Shown one piece after another: positions 32,316-41,570 of a stretch of 64,000 nucleotides of DNA (position 1 is the stretch's first letter; every line of letters begins with the position of its first letter). The DNA is from AAA164-E04 sp014239995. Lineage in GTDB: Bacteria > Verrucomicrobiota > Verrucomicrobiia > Limisphaerales > AAA164-E04. Location: NCBI GenBank assembly GCA_029247315.1, contig JAQWLM010000002.1, forward strand, positions 186,001 through 250,000. Reading direction: 5' to 3'. The notes below the pieces were generated by a model, which was not told where the DNA came from, did not search any database, and was given only the letters and a program-made list of their open reading frames with translations. The position numbers and the translations under genes are program-made.

Positions 32316-34768
32316 AAATACAACCTGCACGGTATTTGAGGCCTTCAGTCAACATGCTCCTTATCTGCCTGACAAGCTGTCAACTGGCAATGGCTGCCCA
32401 TTCTTTCCAAAGCACGTGGGAGTCCATTCCTGACCGTGTATGGATCGGGGCCGACTACTGGGCCAATCCCATGGAGGACTGGCAGATCACGGATGGACGA
32501 CTGGAATGCCTTCACGGTGCAAGAGACCGGAACGTGCATCTACTGACAGCCGATGCCGCCCTGCGCGAGGGCACACTGGAAATGGAGGTCCGGCTGGGAC
32601 GCCTGACAGATCCTGACATCCAAGGATCCGCCGGGTTTCGCATAGGGATTCGTGATGAAATCGACGACTACCGTGCGCGCTGCATCATGGGAAAGGGCAT
32701 TGATATCGGCATCACCCACGATGGCTTCCTTTTCGTGGGTGACCAACGGGCCAAAAACCCCATCGCAGATACTGCCCTGACCGATCTTCTCCTGGCGATA
32801 CGGGGCGAAACTCGGGGCAAAAACTTCCTGATATCCATTGAGGCTCTCAGCACCAGGACCCGTGCCAGCCATGGATTTTTTGCTGCCCGCCTGAAGGATA
32901 CCGACACCACGGGCAATGTGGCTCTGGTCAATAACCATCAATCAGGAAAGGCACGCTACTGGTTCCGCCAGTGGAAGGTGGCCGGTTCCAAGCTGGACCT
33001 GCATGCAAACCGCAAATGGGGACCTATCCTCTGGACCATGCACACGCTCCATCACGATGGGCAGCAACATACGCTCTCTCTCACCGCCCAGATGCCCCCC
33101 TTGGGCAAAAGCGAAGCAAGCGATGCCACGTTCCAATATCGCGTCAATGGTGATTGGATCGATGTGGGGCCTGCCCGTATCGATCCCCTGAGCCGCACAG
33201 CCAACTGGAACATTATCGACTGGCCTGCAAATCAGGATCGTCCTTATCGCGTTCTTTATAAGACGCACCAGTATGCAGGCACCATACGCCGGGATCCGAA
33301 CGACAGACAAGCCCTGGTCATAGCAGGCTTTACTGGTAACCAGGACACAGGATTTCCAAATCTTGAGACCGTCCGCAACATTGGCATTCAGGATCCCGAT
33401 ATGCTCTTTTTCTCAGGAGACCAGATTTATGAGAACGTCGGGGGTTACGGTATCCTTCGAGAAGGAGTCGAGCGCCCTGTGCTCAATTACCTGCGTAAAT
33501 GGTATCTCCTGGGTTGGGCCTTTGGAGACCTGATGCGTGACCGTATCACGGTCTGCCTACCCGACGATCATGATGTCTATCAGGGAAACATATGGGGTGA
33601 GGGCGGTGCGGCCATGGAAGGAGACAACACCTCAACCAATGGCGGTTACATCCAGCATCCCGCCTTTGTCAACGCCGTGCATCGCACCCAAACAAGTCAT
33701 CATCCGAAAATGCCAGACCCGGCACCGATCCTACAGGGCATTCTTCCCTTTCATAACCACCTGGTGTACGGCCGCGTGAGCTTTGCACTGATTGCCGACC
33801 GCATGTTCAAGACAGGACCTAAGGCAGTGGCCACCTGGGAAGGTCGCGCCGACCACCTCAGGGACAAGACTTACGATGTCTCCAAGCTTGATCAAGCCGG
33901 GCTGGAATTACTGGGAAAACGCCAGGAAACTTTCCTGGAATCGTGGATCACCGACTGGCGGGGAGCCGATTTCAAATGTCTACTCAGTCAGAGCATTTTC
34001 GTGAACCTGGCCAATTACCACGGAGCCGATCAAACGTTTATCTATGCCGATCTGGACTCCAACGGATGGCCTCAAACGCCACGAAACCGAGCCTTATCCA
34101 TCCTGCGAAAAGGGTTCGTTTTCCATTACGCGGGAGATCAACATCTACCCTCTGTCACGCGCTATGGTGTCGAGCACTGGAACGATGCTGGCTACGCCTT
34201 TTGCGTACCCTCGATCGCGGCGGGTTATCCTCGTGCATGGAGACCAGATACGGAGGGGCGCCTGGTTCAAAACAGGGGAAACGGTCCCAATACCGGCGAA
34301 TATCATGACGCCTTCGGCAATCATGTCACTGTCTGGGCCATTGGCAACCCCGAACAACAATACCGCAGTGGGCGTATGCATACCCTTCATGACAAGGCAT
34401 CTGGATATGGTATTGTAAGGTTCAACAAATCAAGCCAAACCATCGATATGGAATGTTACCGACTGGAAACCCAAGCCGACCAAACGAAGGAAGGTGACCA
34501 GTTTCCCGGTTGGCCACTGAGGATTCACATCACTGACAACGATGGACGCCAGCCTCAGGGGTTTCTCAAGGAATGTCATGTCGATGGCGTTCAAAATGCC
34601 GTTGTCCAGGTATGGAGCGAGACGGACAACATCCTTCAGTATGTCATGCGGATCCAGGGAAACCGATTCCGTCCATGGGTATTCACTGAAGGTATCTACC
34701 GAGTGCGTATGGGGGACCCGGATATGGACATATGGAAGACATGGGAACACCTGGAAATCCAACCTTGA
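32312..34768 (+). CDS. PhoD-like metallophosphatase, exported, with N-terminal jelly-roll-like domain
   Basis: 818 residues, signal peptide about 1-30 (SVNMLLICLTSCQLAMA; a Cys follows the hydrophobic core so a lipoprotein is possible). Residues about 40-230 look like a LamG/3-keto-disaccharide-hydrolase-like beta-sandwich (WQITDGRLECLHG). The PhoD-type core carries IQDPDMLFFSGDQIYEN, VCLPDDHDVYQGNIWGEGG and FHYAGDQHLPSV, which supply the metal-binding Asp, Asn and His residues. PhoD enzymes release phosphate from phosphodiesters or phosphomonoesters with Fe and Ca. Here the enzyme is coupled to a PhyH dioxygenase. Protein is longer than typical PhoD (about 550) because of the N-terminal domain. 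Confidence 0.82.
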   Translation: MKIQPARYLRPSVNMLLICLTSCQLAMAAHSFQSTWESIPDRVWIGADYWANPMEDWQITDGRLECLHGARDRNVHLLTADAALREGTLEMEVRLGRLTDPDIQGSAGFRIGIRDEIDDYRARCIMGKGIDIGITHDGFLFVGDQRAKNPIADTALTDLLLAIRGETRGKNFLISIEALSTRTRASHGFFAARLKDTDTTGNVALVNNHQSGKARYWFRQWKVAGSKLDLHANRKWGPILWTMHTLHHDGQQHTLSLTAQMPPLGKSEASDATFQYRVNGDWIDVGPARIDPLSRTANWNIIDWPANQDRPYRVLYKTHQYAGTIRRDPNDRQALVIAGFTGNQDTGFPNLETVRNIGIQDPDMLFFSGDQIYENVGGYGILREGVERPVLNYLRKWYLLGWAFGDLMRDRITVCLPDDHDVYQGNIWGEGGAAMEGDNTSTNGGYIQHPAFVNAVHRTQTSHHPKMPDPAPILQGILPFHNHLVYGRVSFALIADRMFKTGPKAVATWEGRADHLRDKTYDVSKLDQAGLELLGKRQETFLESWITDWRGADFKCLLSQSIFVNLANYHGADQTFIYADLDSNGWPQTPRNRALSILRKGFVFHYAGDQHLPSVTRYGVEHWNDAGYAFCVPSIAAGYPRAWRPDTEGRLVQNRGNGPNTGEYHDAFGNHVTVWAIGNPEQQYRSGRMHTLHDKASGYGIVRFNKSSQTIDMECYRLETQADQTKEGDQFPGWPLRIHITDNDGRQPQGFLKECHVDGVQNAVVQVWSETDNILQYVMRIQGNRFRPWVFTEGIYRVRMGDPDMDIWKTWEHLEIQP

Positions 34769-34796
34769 AATCCGATGCGCATCAGCGGGAATCCCC

Positions 34797-35966
34797 TTAC
34801 ATCGCCATGTTCACCATGGAACACAACTCATCAGTGCTGAGGGGAACGGGGTTGCCCTTCATGCTGCTGGCCTGTTCGGCTTTCCCCAGCAACTCAGATA
34901 AGGCATCAGACGTCATGCCGTGAGAAGACAGACTGGGAATCTTCAACTGCTCAACCGTTTCCCGCACCCAGTCCAGGGCATCTTCAAATCGAGCGTCCGG
35001 AGACTGCAGCATCAAACCCGCCAGTTCCTCGAACCTCAGATGACATGGATGCTGCGGGTATCTTTCCCGCAACACACGATGGTTGATTTCCAGAGAAGCA
35101 GGCAGAAGAGCGGCACAAACCGCACCATGCGGTGCCTCCGCAAACATGCCACCAAAGGGGCCCGCAATACCATGCACCGCTCCAAGGCCTGCGTTGGCAA
35201 GGGCAAGCCCCCCCAACAGGCTCGCCAGGGCCATATCGGCAAACGCTTTGCGATCACCATCCTGAGCATGAACCCTTCGTATGGAACGTACCACAAGTGG
35301 AATCCCCTGCCGACAAAACGCATCGGTAAGCGGATTGGCCTTACAGGATATAAAGGGCTCGATCAACTGTGTAAGCGCATCCAGCCCCGTGCATGCGGCA
35401 AGGGCTGGTGGACAGGAAACGGTCAGGGCCGGATCCACCAGCGCCAGGGTGGGCAACATCGATGGATGACGCATGCTGACCTTGAGCCGATGCTCATGGG
35501 AAGTCAGAACCGCATTGCGGGTCACCTCGGATCCAGTGCCAGCAGTCGTGGGGACGGCAACAAGCGGTAATCCGGGGCCCTCAAGGGGTTTTCCTCCACC
35601 AACAAGTTCCAGATGATCCGATACCTCGCCAGATTGCCGGGCCATGATGGCAATGGCTTTGGCGGCATCTATCACGCTCCCTCCGCCAAAACCAAGCAAC
35701 CAATCAAATCCCTCACGAGCCCTGAGAACACCCTCCTGCACCTGTTCAATGGAGGGTTCACCGCGCACCTGAAAACAAGCCACTACCTTTCCATGCGCCT
35801 TGAGACGATCGAGGCACGGCTGAACCCTTCCAAGCTTGCTGCCACAGACCACAAGCACCCGTTCACCATGGGAAGCCACCAGATCCGGCAGTACATCTAA
35901 CTGGTCCCAGCCAAATGCAATTCGGCCCGCCGTGGCAAACTCAAAGCGGTTTTCACCAGCCTCCAT
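34797..35966 (-). CDS. Iron-containing alcohol dehydrogenase
   Basis: 389 residues. WLLGFGGGSVIDAAKAIA binds NAD(P) (GGGSxxD) and VAVPTTAGTGSEVTRNAVL is the family's second hallmark. The metal site is formed by an Asp and three His; HGIAGPFGGMFAEAPHGAVCAALLP shows two of the His. The family reduces or oxidises alcohols and aldehydes. The start overlaps the stop of the upstream LsrG-like monooxygenase gene by 14 bases, so the two are likely partners in one degradation step. Confidence 0.93.
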   Translation of the reverse strand: MEAGENRFEFATAGRIAFGWDQLDVLPDLVASHGERVLVVCGSKLGRVQPCLDRLKAHGKVVACFQVRGEPSIEQVQEGVLRAREGFDWLLGFGGGSVIDAAKAIAIMARQSGEVSDHLELVGGGKPLEGPGLPLVAVPTTAGTGSEVTRNAVLTSHEHRLKVSMRHPSMLPTLALVDPALTVSCPPALAACTGLDALTQLIEPFISCKANPLTDAFCRQGIPLVVRSIRRVHAQDGDRKAFADMALASLLGGLALANAGLGAVHGIAGPFGGMFAEAPHGAVCAALLPASLEINHRVLRERYPQHPCHLRFEELAGLMLQSPDARFEDALDWVRETVEQLKIPSLSSHGMTSDALSELLGKAEQASSMKGNPVPLSTDELCSMVNMAM

Positions 35967-36258
35967 CGTCAGGAAAACAGTTGTGGTATTTAATACTTTG
36001 ACGAGGTTCGGCCATCATGCCGGCGACCGTCTCACGCCAGGCCATGTAATGCGACGTTTCCTTGTGGCGGAGAGGCGCCTCGGCATCACGATAGACCTCC
36101 AGCAGGAGGAAGCGCCTGGGGTCGTCCTGCTGCTGAATGACATCAAACCGTGCCACGCCGTCTTCGTGAACACTCTTACGTGCATTCTCCAGCGAGGCCG
36201 CCTTGAAGACTTCCTCCCGGCCCTCCTTGACATGAACAAAAACGTGTACAATCAACAT
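35953..36258 (-). CDS. Antibiotic biosynthesis monooxygenase-type (LsrG-like) protein
   Basis: 101 residues from the ATG at 36258 (MLIVHVFVHVKEGREE); an upstream in-frame ATG at 36303 is less likely. The ferredoxin-like ABM pattern is seen: RFDVIQQQDDPRRFLLLEVYRD, HKETSHYMAW, VAGMMAEPR. It resembles LsrG, which acts on phospho-autoinducer-2, and similar small isomerase or monooxygenase proteins. No other lsr gene is in the window, so the link to AI-2 is not supported; partnership with the overlapping alcohol dehydrogenase is. Confidence 0.8.
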   Translation of the reverse strand: MLIVHVFVHVKEGREEVFKAASLENARKSVHEDGVARFDVIQQQDDPRRFLLLEVYRDAEAPLRHKETSHYMAWRETVAGMMAEPRQSIKYHNCFPDDGGW

Positions 36259-36299
36259 GGCTTGGAATCTATAGTTTGTTATACCGCATGCCAAGCGCC

Positions 36300-39200
36300 T
36301 CAACGCCCCGTCTGCCTGATAAAAGCCACGATCGCAGCAAGTTCCTCGGGTTGAAGGATGTGGGCGAACTGGGCTGGCATGAGGGAAACCTTGTGGGTGC
36401 GCACACGCTCAATGTGTTTTTTCAGAAAGGTAAACTGCTCTCCCCCCGGAAAGCGCAGGGAGATACTGGTCGGAGATTCGCCGGCCATCAGTCCCATCAC
36501 GTCGGCACCCTGCCGCATCTCAAGATGAATGGTTTCAAAACCCTCGGTGATGCTTGCATTGGGAAAAAGAATATCACGGGCAATGATCTCTGGCGCGCGC
36601 TGAAACTCAGAGTCCAGATTGGGACCAGCGACACGACCCAGCCCGGCAGCCTGGTGGCAGGAAGCGCAGTGCTCAATGAAAAGCGCCTTGCCCTCGACAG
36701 GATCTACCTTGGATTCCAGCGCGGACAGATAGAGTGGCAGGCGTTCCTCGATACTTCGCAACGCAGTGGCATCCGGAGGCTCGGGTGCCTCCAAGGCAAA
36801 ACGCTCCAGGCGATCCCGGGTATCCTGCAAGCCTGCGTCAAGGATTCGACTGTAAAGTTCCCTCTGAGGCCGTTTGGCAAGGTACTGGACCGAGGCCTTG
36901 GCTTTGCGAATCTGGATGTCATTTCCCCTCGAGGCGAGCATCTCTGCAAGTAATTCAGCAAGCTCAGAGCCATCTCTCCGCTCCACCAGCAACCTTGCAA
37001 GTAATCCTTCCTCCCTGAGGTAAACAGAGCTTGCAATCGCCAGATTCATCCAACGAAGCTTCCCATGCTGAAGGGAGAGGTAAGCAAGCGCATCCAGCGC
37101 TCCGGGGGTCCTGAAGGAACCGAGGCTGAGTGCCATCTGGAGCAACAAACGAGGTTCACTCCCATAATGGGAAATCTCAGAAAGCCATTCCGAGACAGCA
37201 AGCGCCTGAGGACTGTGTAATGGAAAGGCATCGCCTACCTGCAGGGCATGACGTTGGACAGACCAGTGCGGATGGGAAAGGGCACTGCGTAATGCACCCT
37301 GGCCAAGGACCTTCAATCCCTGCAGGGTGTAGAGGGCATTGATCGAGGCCTCGGGGGAGCGATCCTTCTCCAGGTGCCCCATGAGCAGCGTCTGCATGTC
37401 GTCAGCACCACGCTCGATCAGTAAACGCCGAGCCGTCTCCCGCCGCCATGCATGAGGACTCCCCACATCAGCAACAAGTTGCGTGTTGAACAGATGGGAC
37501 ATGCGAATCACCGGGGTCTCCGGCGCTTCTTCATGGCTGAGTCTCCAAATACGCCCATGGTGCATTCCATTGGTAAGTCCGTACTGCTGCTGGAGATAAC
37601 GTGGGATCGCCGAATAATCCTCGATGATTTCCCGGTAAAAATCGGTGATATAGACAGCCCCGTCCGGACCATGCGTCAAATTCATGGGATGAAACCACTG
37701 ATCCGTAGAGGCCAGGAATTCTCGCTTCGACCGACCCGCCTGGAGGGTCTGGTAATGTTTCTCCAACACACTGAACTGCACGGCCGTCCAATCCTTCGCC
37801 ACTACTTTCAGGACTTCACGCACGGAGTCGGGGATAAGGCTCGCCCGCATTTCAAAGTAAAAACCGCTGGTATTGGTCCCGTTGACAATTTTCATCAGGA
37901 AGGTGTTGTCACCTTTCTTGAGGTTCAAGGTCGCAAATTCCTGATCGGCAGCCGCACCCCGGTTAACATTGTTCTCGAGCAGGAGCACGCCATTGAGCCA
38001 GCACTTGATTGCATCATTACTTCCAAGTGAGAGATGAATGGAAACATCCTCGTCACATGTCAGGATGCGACGCAGGTAGATGGCTGCGTTTTCAGGAAGG
38101 CCCAGGTCAATGATTTTTCCATCCTTGTAGTGATGCTTGTCTTCCCATCGCTTCCCATCGAGGTGCCCTTGAAAATCAATGGCCTTCTCGGGGCTGAAAT
38201 GCTTTTCAAACAGGGTGTTTTTATCCTCTCCGAGCAGAGGACCGAGCTGTTGCCATACACTGGCGATGGGTAAGTTGGGTAACTTTCTGCCTTGCTCGGA
38301 CATGGCCCAAGCCCTGACACTCTCCGGTTCAGGTGTGTTTCCCCCCTTGATGAGACGGAGTTCTGCTCCCTCCCATTGAGGCACGGAATGATGGATGAGA
38401 TTCTGGGCGGGCTCACATGAAAAGTTATGGCCACGGTAGGCCTCTGGAAATGCAACATCCCGATATATAAAAGGCGAACATGCAGAGGTGAAAAAACCAC
38501 TGGGCGTGGATTCAGCCTTGCCATAGTGGTCTGTGTAATACTTGGAGAAACCCGGGTCATTCGCACGACGGGTTCGCCATGGATGCGGTGCCGCCACCGG
38601 ATAGGTGCTCTGGTAGTTGGCTGCATTGCGTTCTACCGAGGGAATGGAAAGTTCGGCGTTGCGCCCAAGATAGCGCCATGGAAGCGGAATCACCTGGTAA
38701 CCAGGCGTGCCAGTACTGATGGTCAAACGGTCGCCTGCGGCCGTAAAGGTATGCCCGAAAGTGCCCGTACTGCCCGCAACGGGTTCGATGGCTGAGCCAT
38801 CCGGTCGGATACGAAAGTCTGTACGCCCAAGGGCCACCGGCCCTTTCAGGTATGGCCCTGTGATCTGGTCAGCACGTCCACCGCCACCAATGTAAATCCA
38901 GTTATCAAGCCCCCACTGCGGTGCGTTGATCCGCCGTTCAAGAACACCCTCCTGAAAGCCAGTGAAGAGTCGTTCACGCACGTCAGCGATTCCATCGCTG
39001 TCAAGGTCGGCCAGATAATAGATGTGAGGCGCACAGACGACAATGATGCCTTTCCTGGAAGGCACCATTCCAAAACATGGAGGCAATCCCTCAGCAAAGA
39101 CACTCGCTCTGTCCATGCGACCATCACCATCCTCATCGGTCAACTGCTTGATCACCCCGTAGGTGCCGGCTTCCGCATCCTTCTTTGCCTGTTCGTTGGC

Positions 39201-39533
39201 CTGAATGCGGCGAACGACACGATCCAGTTTGCCCGACTTGTTCAGGGCATCAATGTCATATTGGCCTTCAAGGTTGTAACCATGCAGTTCGCTGACATAC
39301 ATCCTGCCATCAGCATCCCAACAGACCCCGGAGGGTTCCTGAATCAAGGGCTCTGCGGCGACCAGATCAACATGAAACCCATCAGGCACCTGAAAGGAGC
39401 GTGCGCTTTCTTCGGGTGAAAGAGGCTTGGGACCATCGGTCGCAAACTCGATCTCGCCGAGCAGTGTCGTGCCACCCTGAAACATCAGCAGCAGCAGAGC
39501 GATAGCGTAAGCAGTCCCGGTAGTTGGTAGCAT
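36300..39533 (-). CDS. PVC-type propeller/HEAT/cytochrome c protein
   Basis: 1077 residues with a signal peptide (AIALLLLMFQGG). Residues about 45-420 form an NHL-like propeller of the PVC membrane-bound dehydrogenase type (FQVPDGFHVDLVAAEPLI, GVCWDADGRMYVSELHGY). A middle PA14-like jelly-roll segment (KCWLNGVLLLENNVN) interrupts it near 490-590, then helical HEAT-like repeats (about 690-930), and a C-terminal class I cytochrome c with C-A-S-C-H at 956-960 and distal Met in VSLMPAQF. Such giant dehydrogenase-cytochrome fusions are abundant in Verrucomicrobia and Planctomycetes and are linked to sugar oxidation; the substrate is unknown. Confidence 0.85.
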   Translation of the reverse strand: MLPTTGTAYAIALLLLMFQGGTTLLGEIEFATDGPKPLSPEESARSFQVPDGFHVDLVAAEPLIQEPSGVCWDADGRMYVSELHGYNLEGQYDIDALNKSGKLDRVVRRIQANEQAKKDAEAGTYGVIKQLTDEDGDGRMDRASVFAEGLPPCFGMVPSRKGIIVVCAPHIYYLADLDSDGIADVRERLFTGFQEGVLERRINAPQWGLDNWIYIGGGGRADQITGPYLKGPVALGRTDFRIRPDGSAIEPVAGSTGTFGHTFTAAGDRLTISTGTPGYQVIPLPWRYLGRNAELSIPSVERNAANYQSTYPVAAPHPWRTRRANDPGFSKYYTDHYGKAESTPSGFFTSACSPFIYRDVAFPEAYRGHNFSCEPAQNLIHHSVPQWEGAELRLIKGGNTPEPESVRAWAMSEQGRKLPNLPIASVWQQLGPLLGEDKNTLFEKHFSPEKAIDFQGHLDGKRWEDKHHYKDGKIIDLGLPENAAIYLRRILTCDEDVSIHLSLGSNDAIKCWLNGVLLLENNVNRGAAADQEFATLNLKKGDNTFLMKIVNGTNTSGFYFEMRASLIPDSVREVLKVVAKDWTAVQFSVLEKHYQTLQAGRSKREFLASTDQWFHPMNLTHGPDGAVYITDFYREIIEDYSAIPRYLQQQYGLTNGMHHGRIWRLSHEEAPETPVIRMSHLFNTQLVADVGSPHAWRRETARRLLIERGADDMQTLLMGHLEKDRSPEASINALYTLQGLKVLGQGALRSALSHPHWSVQRHALQVGDAFPLHSPQALAVSEWLSEISHYGSEPRLLLQMALSLGSFRTPGALDALAYLSLQHGKLRWMNLAIASSVYLREEGLLARLLVERRDGSELAELLAEMLASRGNDIQIRKAKASVQYLAKRPQRELYSRILDAGLQDTRDRLERFALEAPEPPDATALRSIEERLPLYLSALESKVDPVEGKALFIEHCASCHQAAGLGRVAGPNLDSEFQRAPEIIARDILFPNASITEGFETIHLEMRQGADVMGLMAGESPTSISLRFPGGEQFTFLKKHIERVRTHKVSLMPAQFAHILQPEELAAIVAFIRQTGR

Positions 39534-39627
39534 GATCCCATGCTACAGTACATGCAGATGGAAGCAAGCCATCCAGAGGCAAATGGGATCATCAGCAGGG
39601 CGGATGCATGAAGGACAAAAACCGCCC

Positions 39628-40491
39628 CTATAGGTGACGCTGCAGAATCGGGCCCAGCTTTTGGATGGTGGCTTCAGGCCAACAACTTCTGTCGGTAAGT
39701 ATGGCATTGTCCAGTGCACCATGAGCGGGCCACTTGGCGATCTCGGGAATACGAGGAATCACCGCACGCACCAATCGGCGCGCCGTCGAAGCATTCCGTT
39801 GGAGGTATTCGATCACCTGCTCCACGGTGACATGATCGTGGTCCTCATTCCAGGCATCATAATCCGTGACCATCGCCATGGTCGCATAAGCGATCTCGGC
39901 TTCACGAGCACACTTGGCCTCTCCAAGGTTGGTCATGCCAATGACCGCATGACCCGCTTGATGATTGGCCATTGACTCCGCCTTGGTGCTGAAGGCCGGA
40001 CCCTCCATGTTCACATAGGTACCCCCATCGTGAGAGCGGATTTCAAGCTCTCGGGCCGCCTCCAGGAGTATCTGGCGCAATGCCTCGCAGATGGGATTTG
40101 CAAAGGCGATGTGCGCCACGATGCCGTTACCGAAAAAAGTATGCTGCAGGGATTGCTTGGTGCGATCCATGAACTGATCAATGAAAACAATATCGCAGGG
40201 TCGATACTGCGCCTGCAGGGACCCGACCGCACTGACACTCAGGATCCACTGCACCCCGACTTGCTTCATGGCCCAGAGGTTGGCACGATGGTTGAGTTCA
40301 CTGGGAAGTAAGCGATGCCCTCGACCATGCCGTGGTAGAAAGGCAAGCTCCCTGCCGTCGAGTTCACCTAATAACAATGCATCTGAAGGGCTGCCAAACG
40401 GCGTTTCCACCTCCTTCCATCTCTGTTGGGTAAGCCCCTCGATCTCGTAGATACCACTGCCGCCGATGATGCCAATCCGATGCCCACTCAT
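39628..40491 (-). CDS. mtnP: S-methyl-5'-thioadenosine phosphorylase
   Basis: 287 residues. RIGIIGGSGIYEIEG, FLPRHGRGHRLLPSELNHRANLWAM and VNMEGPAFSTKAES are the phosphate- and purine-binding segments of the MTAP/PNP family. GMTNLGEAKCAREAEIAY and VTDYDAW carry the Asp pair that favours 6-amino purines, so MTA rather than inosine or guanosine is the likely substrate. The enzyme splits MTA, a polyamine-synthesis by-product, to adenine and methylthioribose 1-phosphate. No other methionine-salvage gene lies nearby. Confidence 0.9.
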   Translation of the reverse strand: MSGHRIGIIGGSGIYEIEGLTQQRWKEVETPFGSPSDALLLGELDGRELAFLPRHGRGHRLLPSELNHRANLWAMKQVGVQWILSVSAVGSLQAQYRPCDIVFIDQFMDRTKQSLQHTFFGNGIVAHIAFANPICEALRQILLEAARELEIRSHDGGTYVNMEGPAFSTKAESMANHQAGHAVIGMTNLGEAKCAREAEIAYATMAMVTDYDAWNEDHDHVTVEQVIEYLQRNASTARRLVRAVIPRIPEIAKWPAHGALDNAILTDRSCWPEATIQKLGPILQRHL

Positions 40492-40578
40492 GTGGACATT
40501 ATGAGTTGAAGCAGAGACAATACAAATGAAAACAACAGGTTCAGATGCATGTTGAAAAAAATATTTTCGACAAAAACC

Positions 40579-41424
40579 TTAGATCTTGCTGAAAAACTTC
40601 CAGATCAATGCTGCCACACCGACACCCAGTTCCTCATGACCTGGAATACGGTGTCCAAAACCCTCAATCTTGATATGCCATACCTCGTTACCATGCATTC
40701 CACCCTCGTAGAAATGAGCCCGAGTCCGTCCCGATAATTGGACCACTCGTTCCGTTTGGGTACGGTTGAGAGCCGTCCAGAACTGAATCATCTCATCCTG
40801 GTTGGGTGCCCCGCCCCAGCCACCCGCAGGAGACAGGCTGCCATCATAGGGCACCACCTCGTCAGCCATGCCTGATATCTGCATGATGGGGGCAGGTCGT
40901 ATCGACTCACGCGCTTGCCAGCTTGCCCCACTCATCGTTCCAATCACGGATGCAGCCCCGCGAAAAACCCCAGGTTTCTCCGCAACCAGGGTGTAGCTCA
41001 TGAAGCCCCCATTTGAAACACCGCATGCAAACGTCTTTTCCGCATGCAAGCCATGCGTCTCCTGAAGATGCACTGCAAGCTCAGACAGAAAACCGATGTC
41101 GTCTGTGACGCTGATCTTGAGACGGGCGTTCCAATGGGAAATACCCTCGTTGTCGTGCGCACCCTGCGGGTAACAAACGGCAAAACCATGCTTATCGGCC
41201 AGTTGATTCAGCCCAAGTTCTCCCATGTAGTCTTGCGCATTCCCTCGATAGCCGTGCAGAACAAATACCAATGGCGCACCGGAGCTTGGTCCCCCAGGAA
41301 GATGCAGAAGATACTTTCTGTCCGTTTTCTTGTGTTTGAATGTCATGAATTTTCCAGGAATCTGCTCGGAATGCACACCAAGGATAGCCAGGTAGAACCC
41401 AAGGCAACATAGAAAATATCTCAT
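40579..41424 (-). CDS. Exported esterase of the LpqC/polyhydroxybutyrate depolymerase-like family
   Basis: 281 residues from the ATG at 41424 (MRYFLCCLGFYLAILGVHSEQ, a signal peptide); the frame is open 32 codons further up without family sequence. YLLHLPGG, LVFVLHGYRGNAQDY and FAVCYPQGAHDNEG open the alpha/beta hydrolase fold. The nucleophile is Ser in ACGVSNGGFMSY (G-x-S-x-G), Asp is in ISGMADEVVPYDG, and His in EGFGHRIPG. Family members cleave feruloyl or polyhydroxyalkanoate esters. The target here is unknown. Confidence 0.84.
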   Translation of the reverse strand: MRYFLCCLGFYLAILGVHSEQIPGKFMTFKHKKTDRKYLLHLPGGPSSGAPLVFVLHGYRGNAQDYMGELGLNQLADKHGFAVCYPQGAHDNEGISHWNARLKISVTDDIGFLSELAVHLQETHGLHAEKTFACGVSNGGFMSYTLVAEKPGVFRGAASVIGTMSGASWQARESIRPAPIMQISGMADEVVPYDGSLSPAGGWGGAPNQDEMIQFWTALNRTQTERVVQLSGRTRAHFYEGGMHGNEVWHIKIEGFGHRIPGHEELGVGVAALIWKFFSKI

Positions 41425-41570
41425 GGAGAATTCGGTAACATACCGAAGGGGATTGTCAATGCATCGAAAATGAAGCAGGCCCTCATGCGAATGCCCTGGC
41501 CTCCGAAAGCTTACCTTCAATTAAGGAAGAACATGGACAGGAATGCCCTGGCTGGGGCATGGTGGGATCC

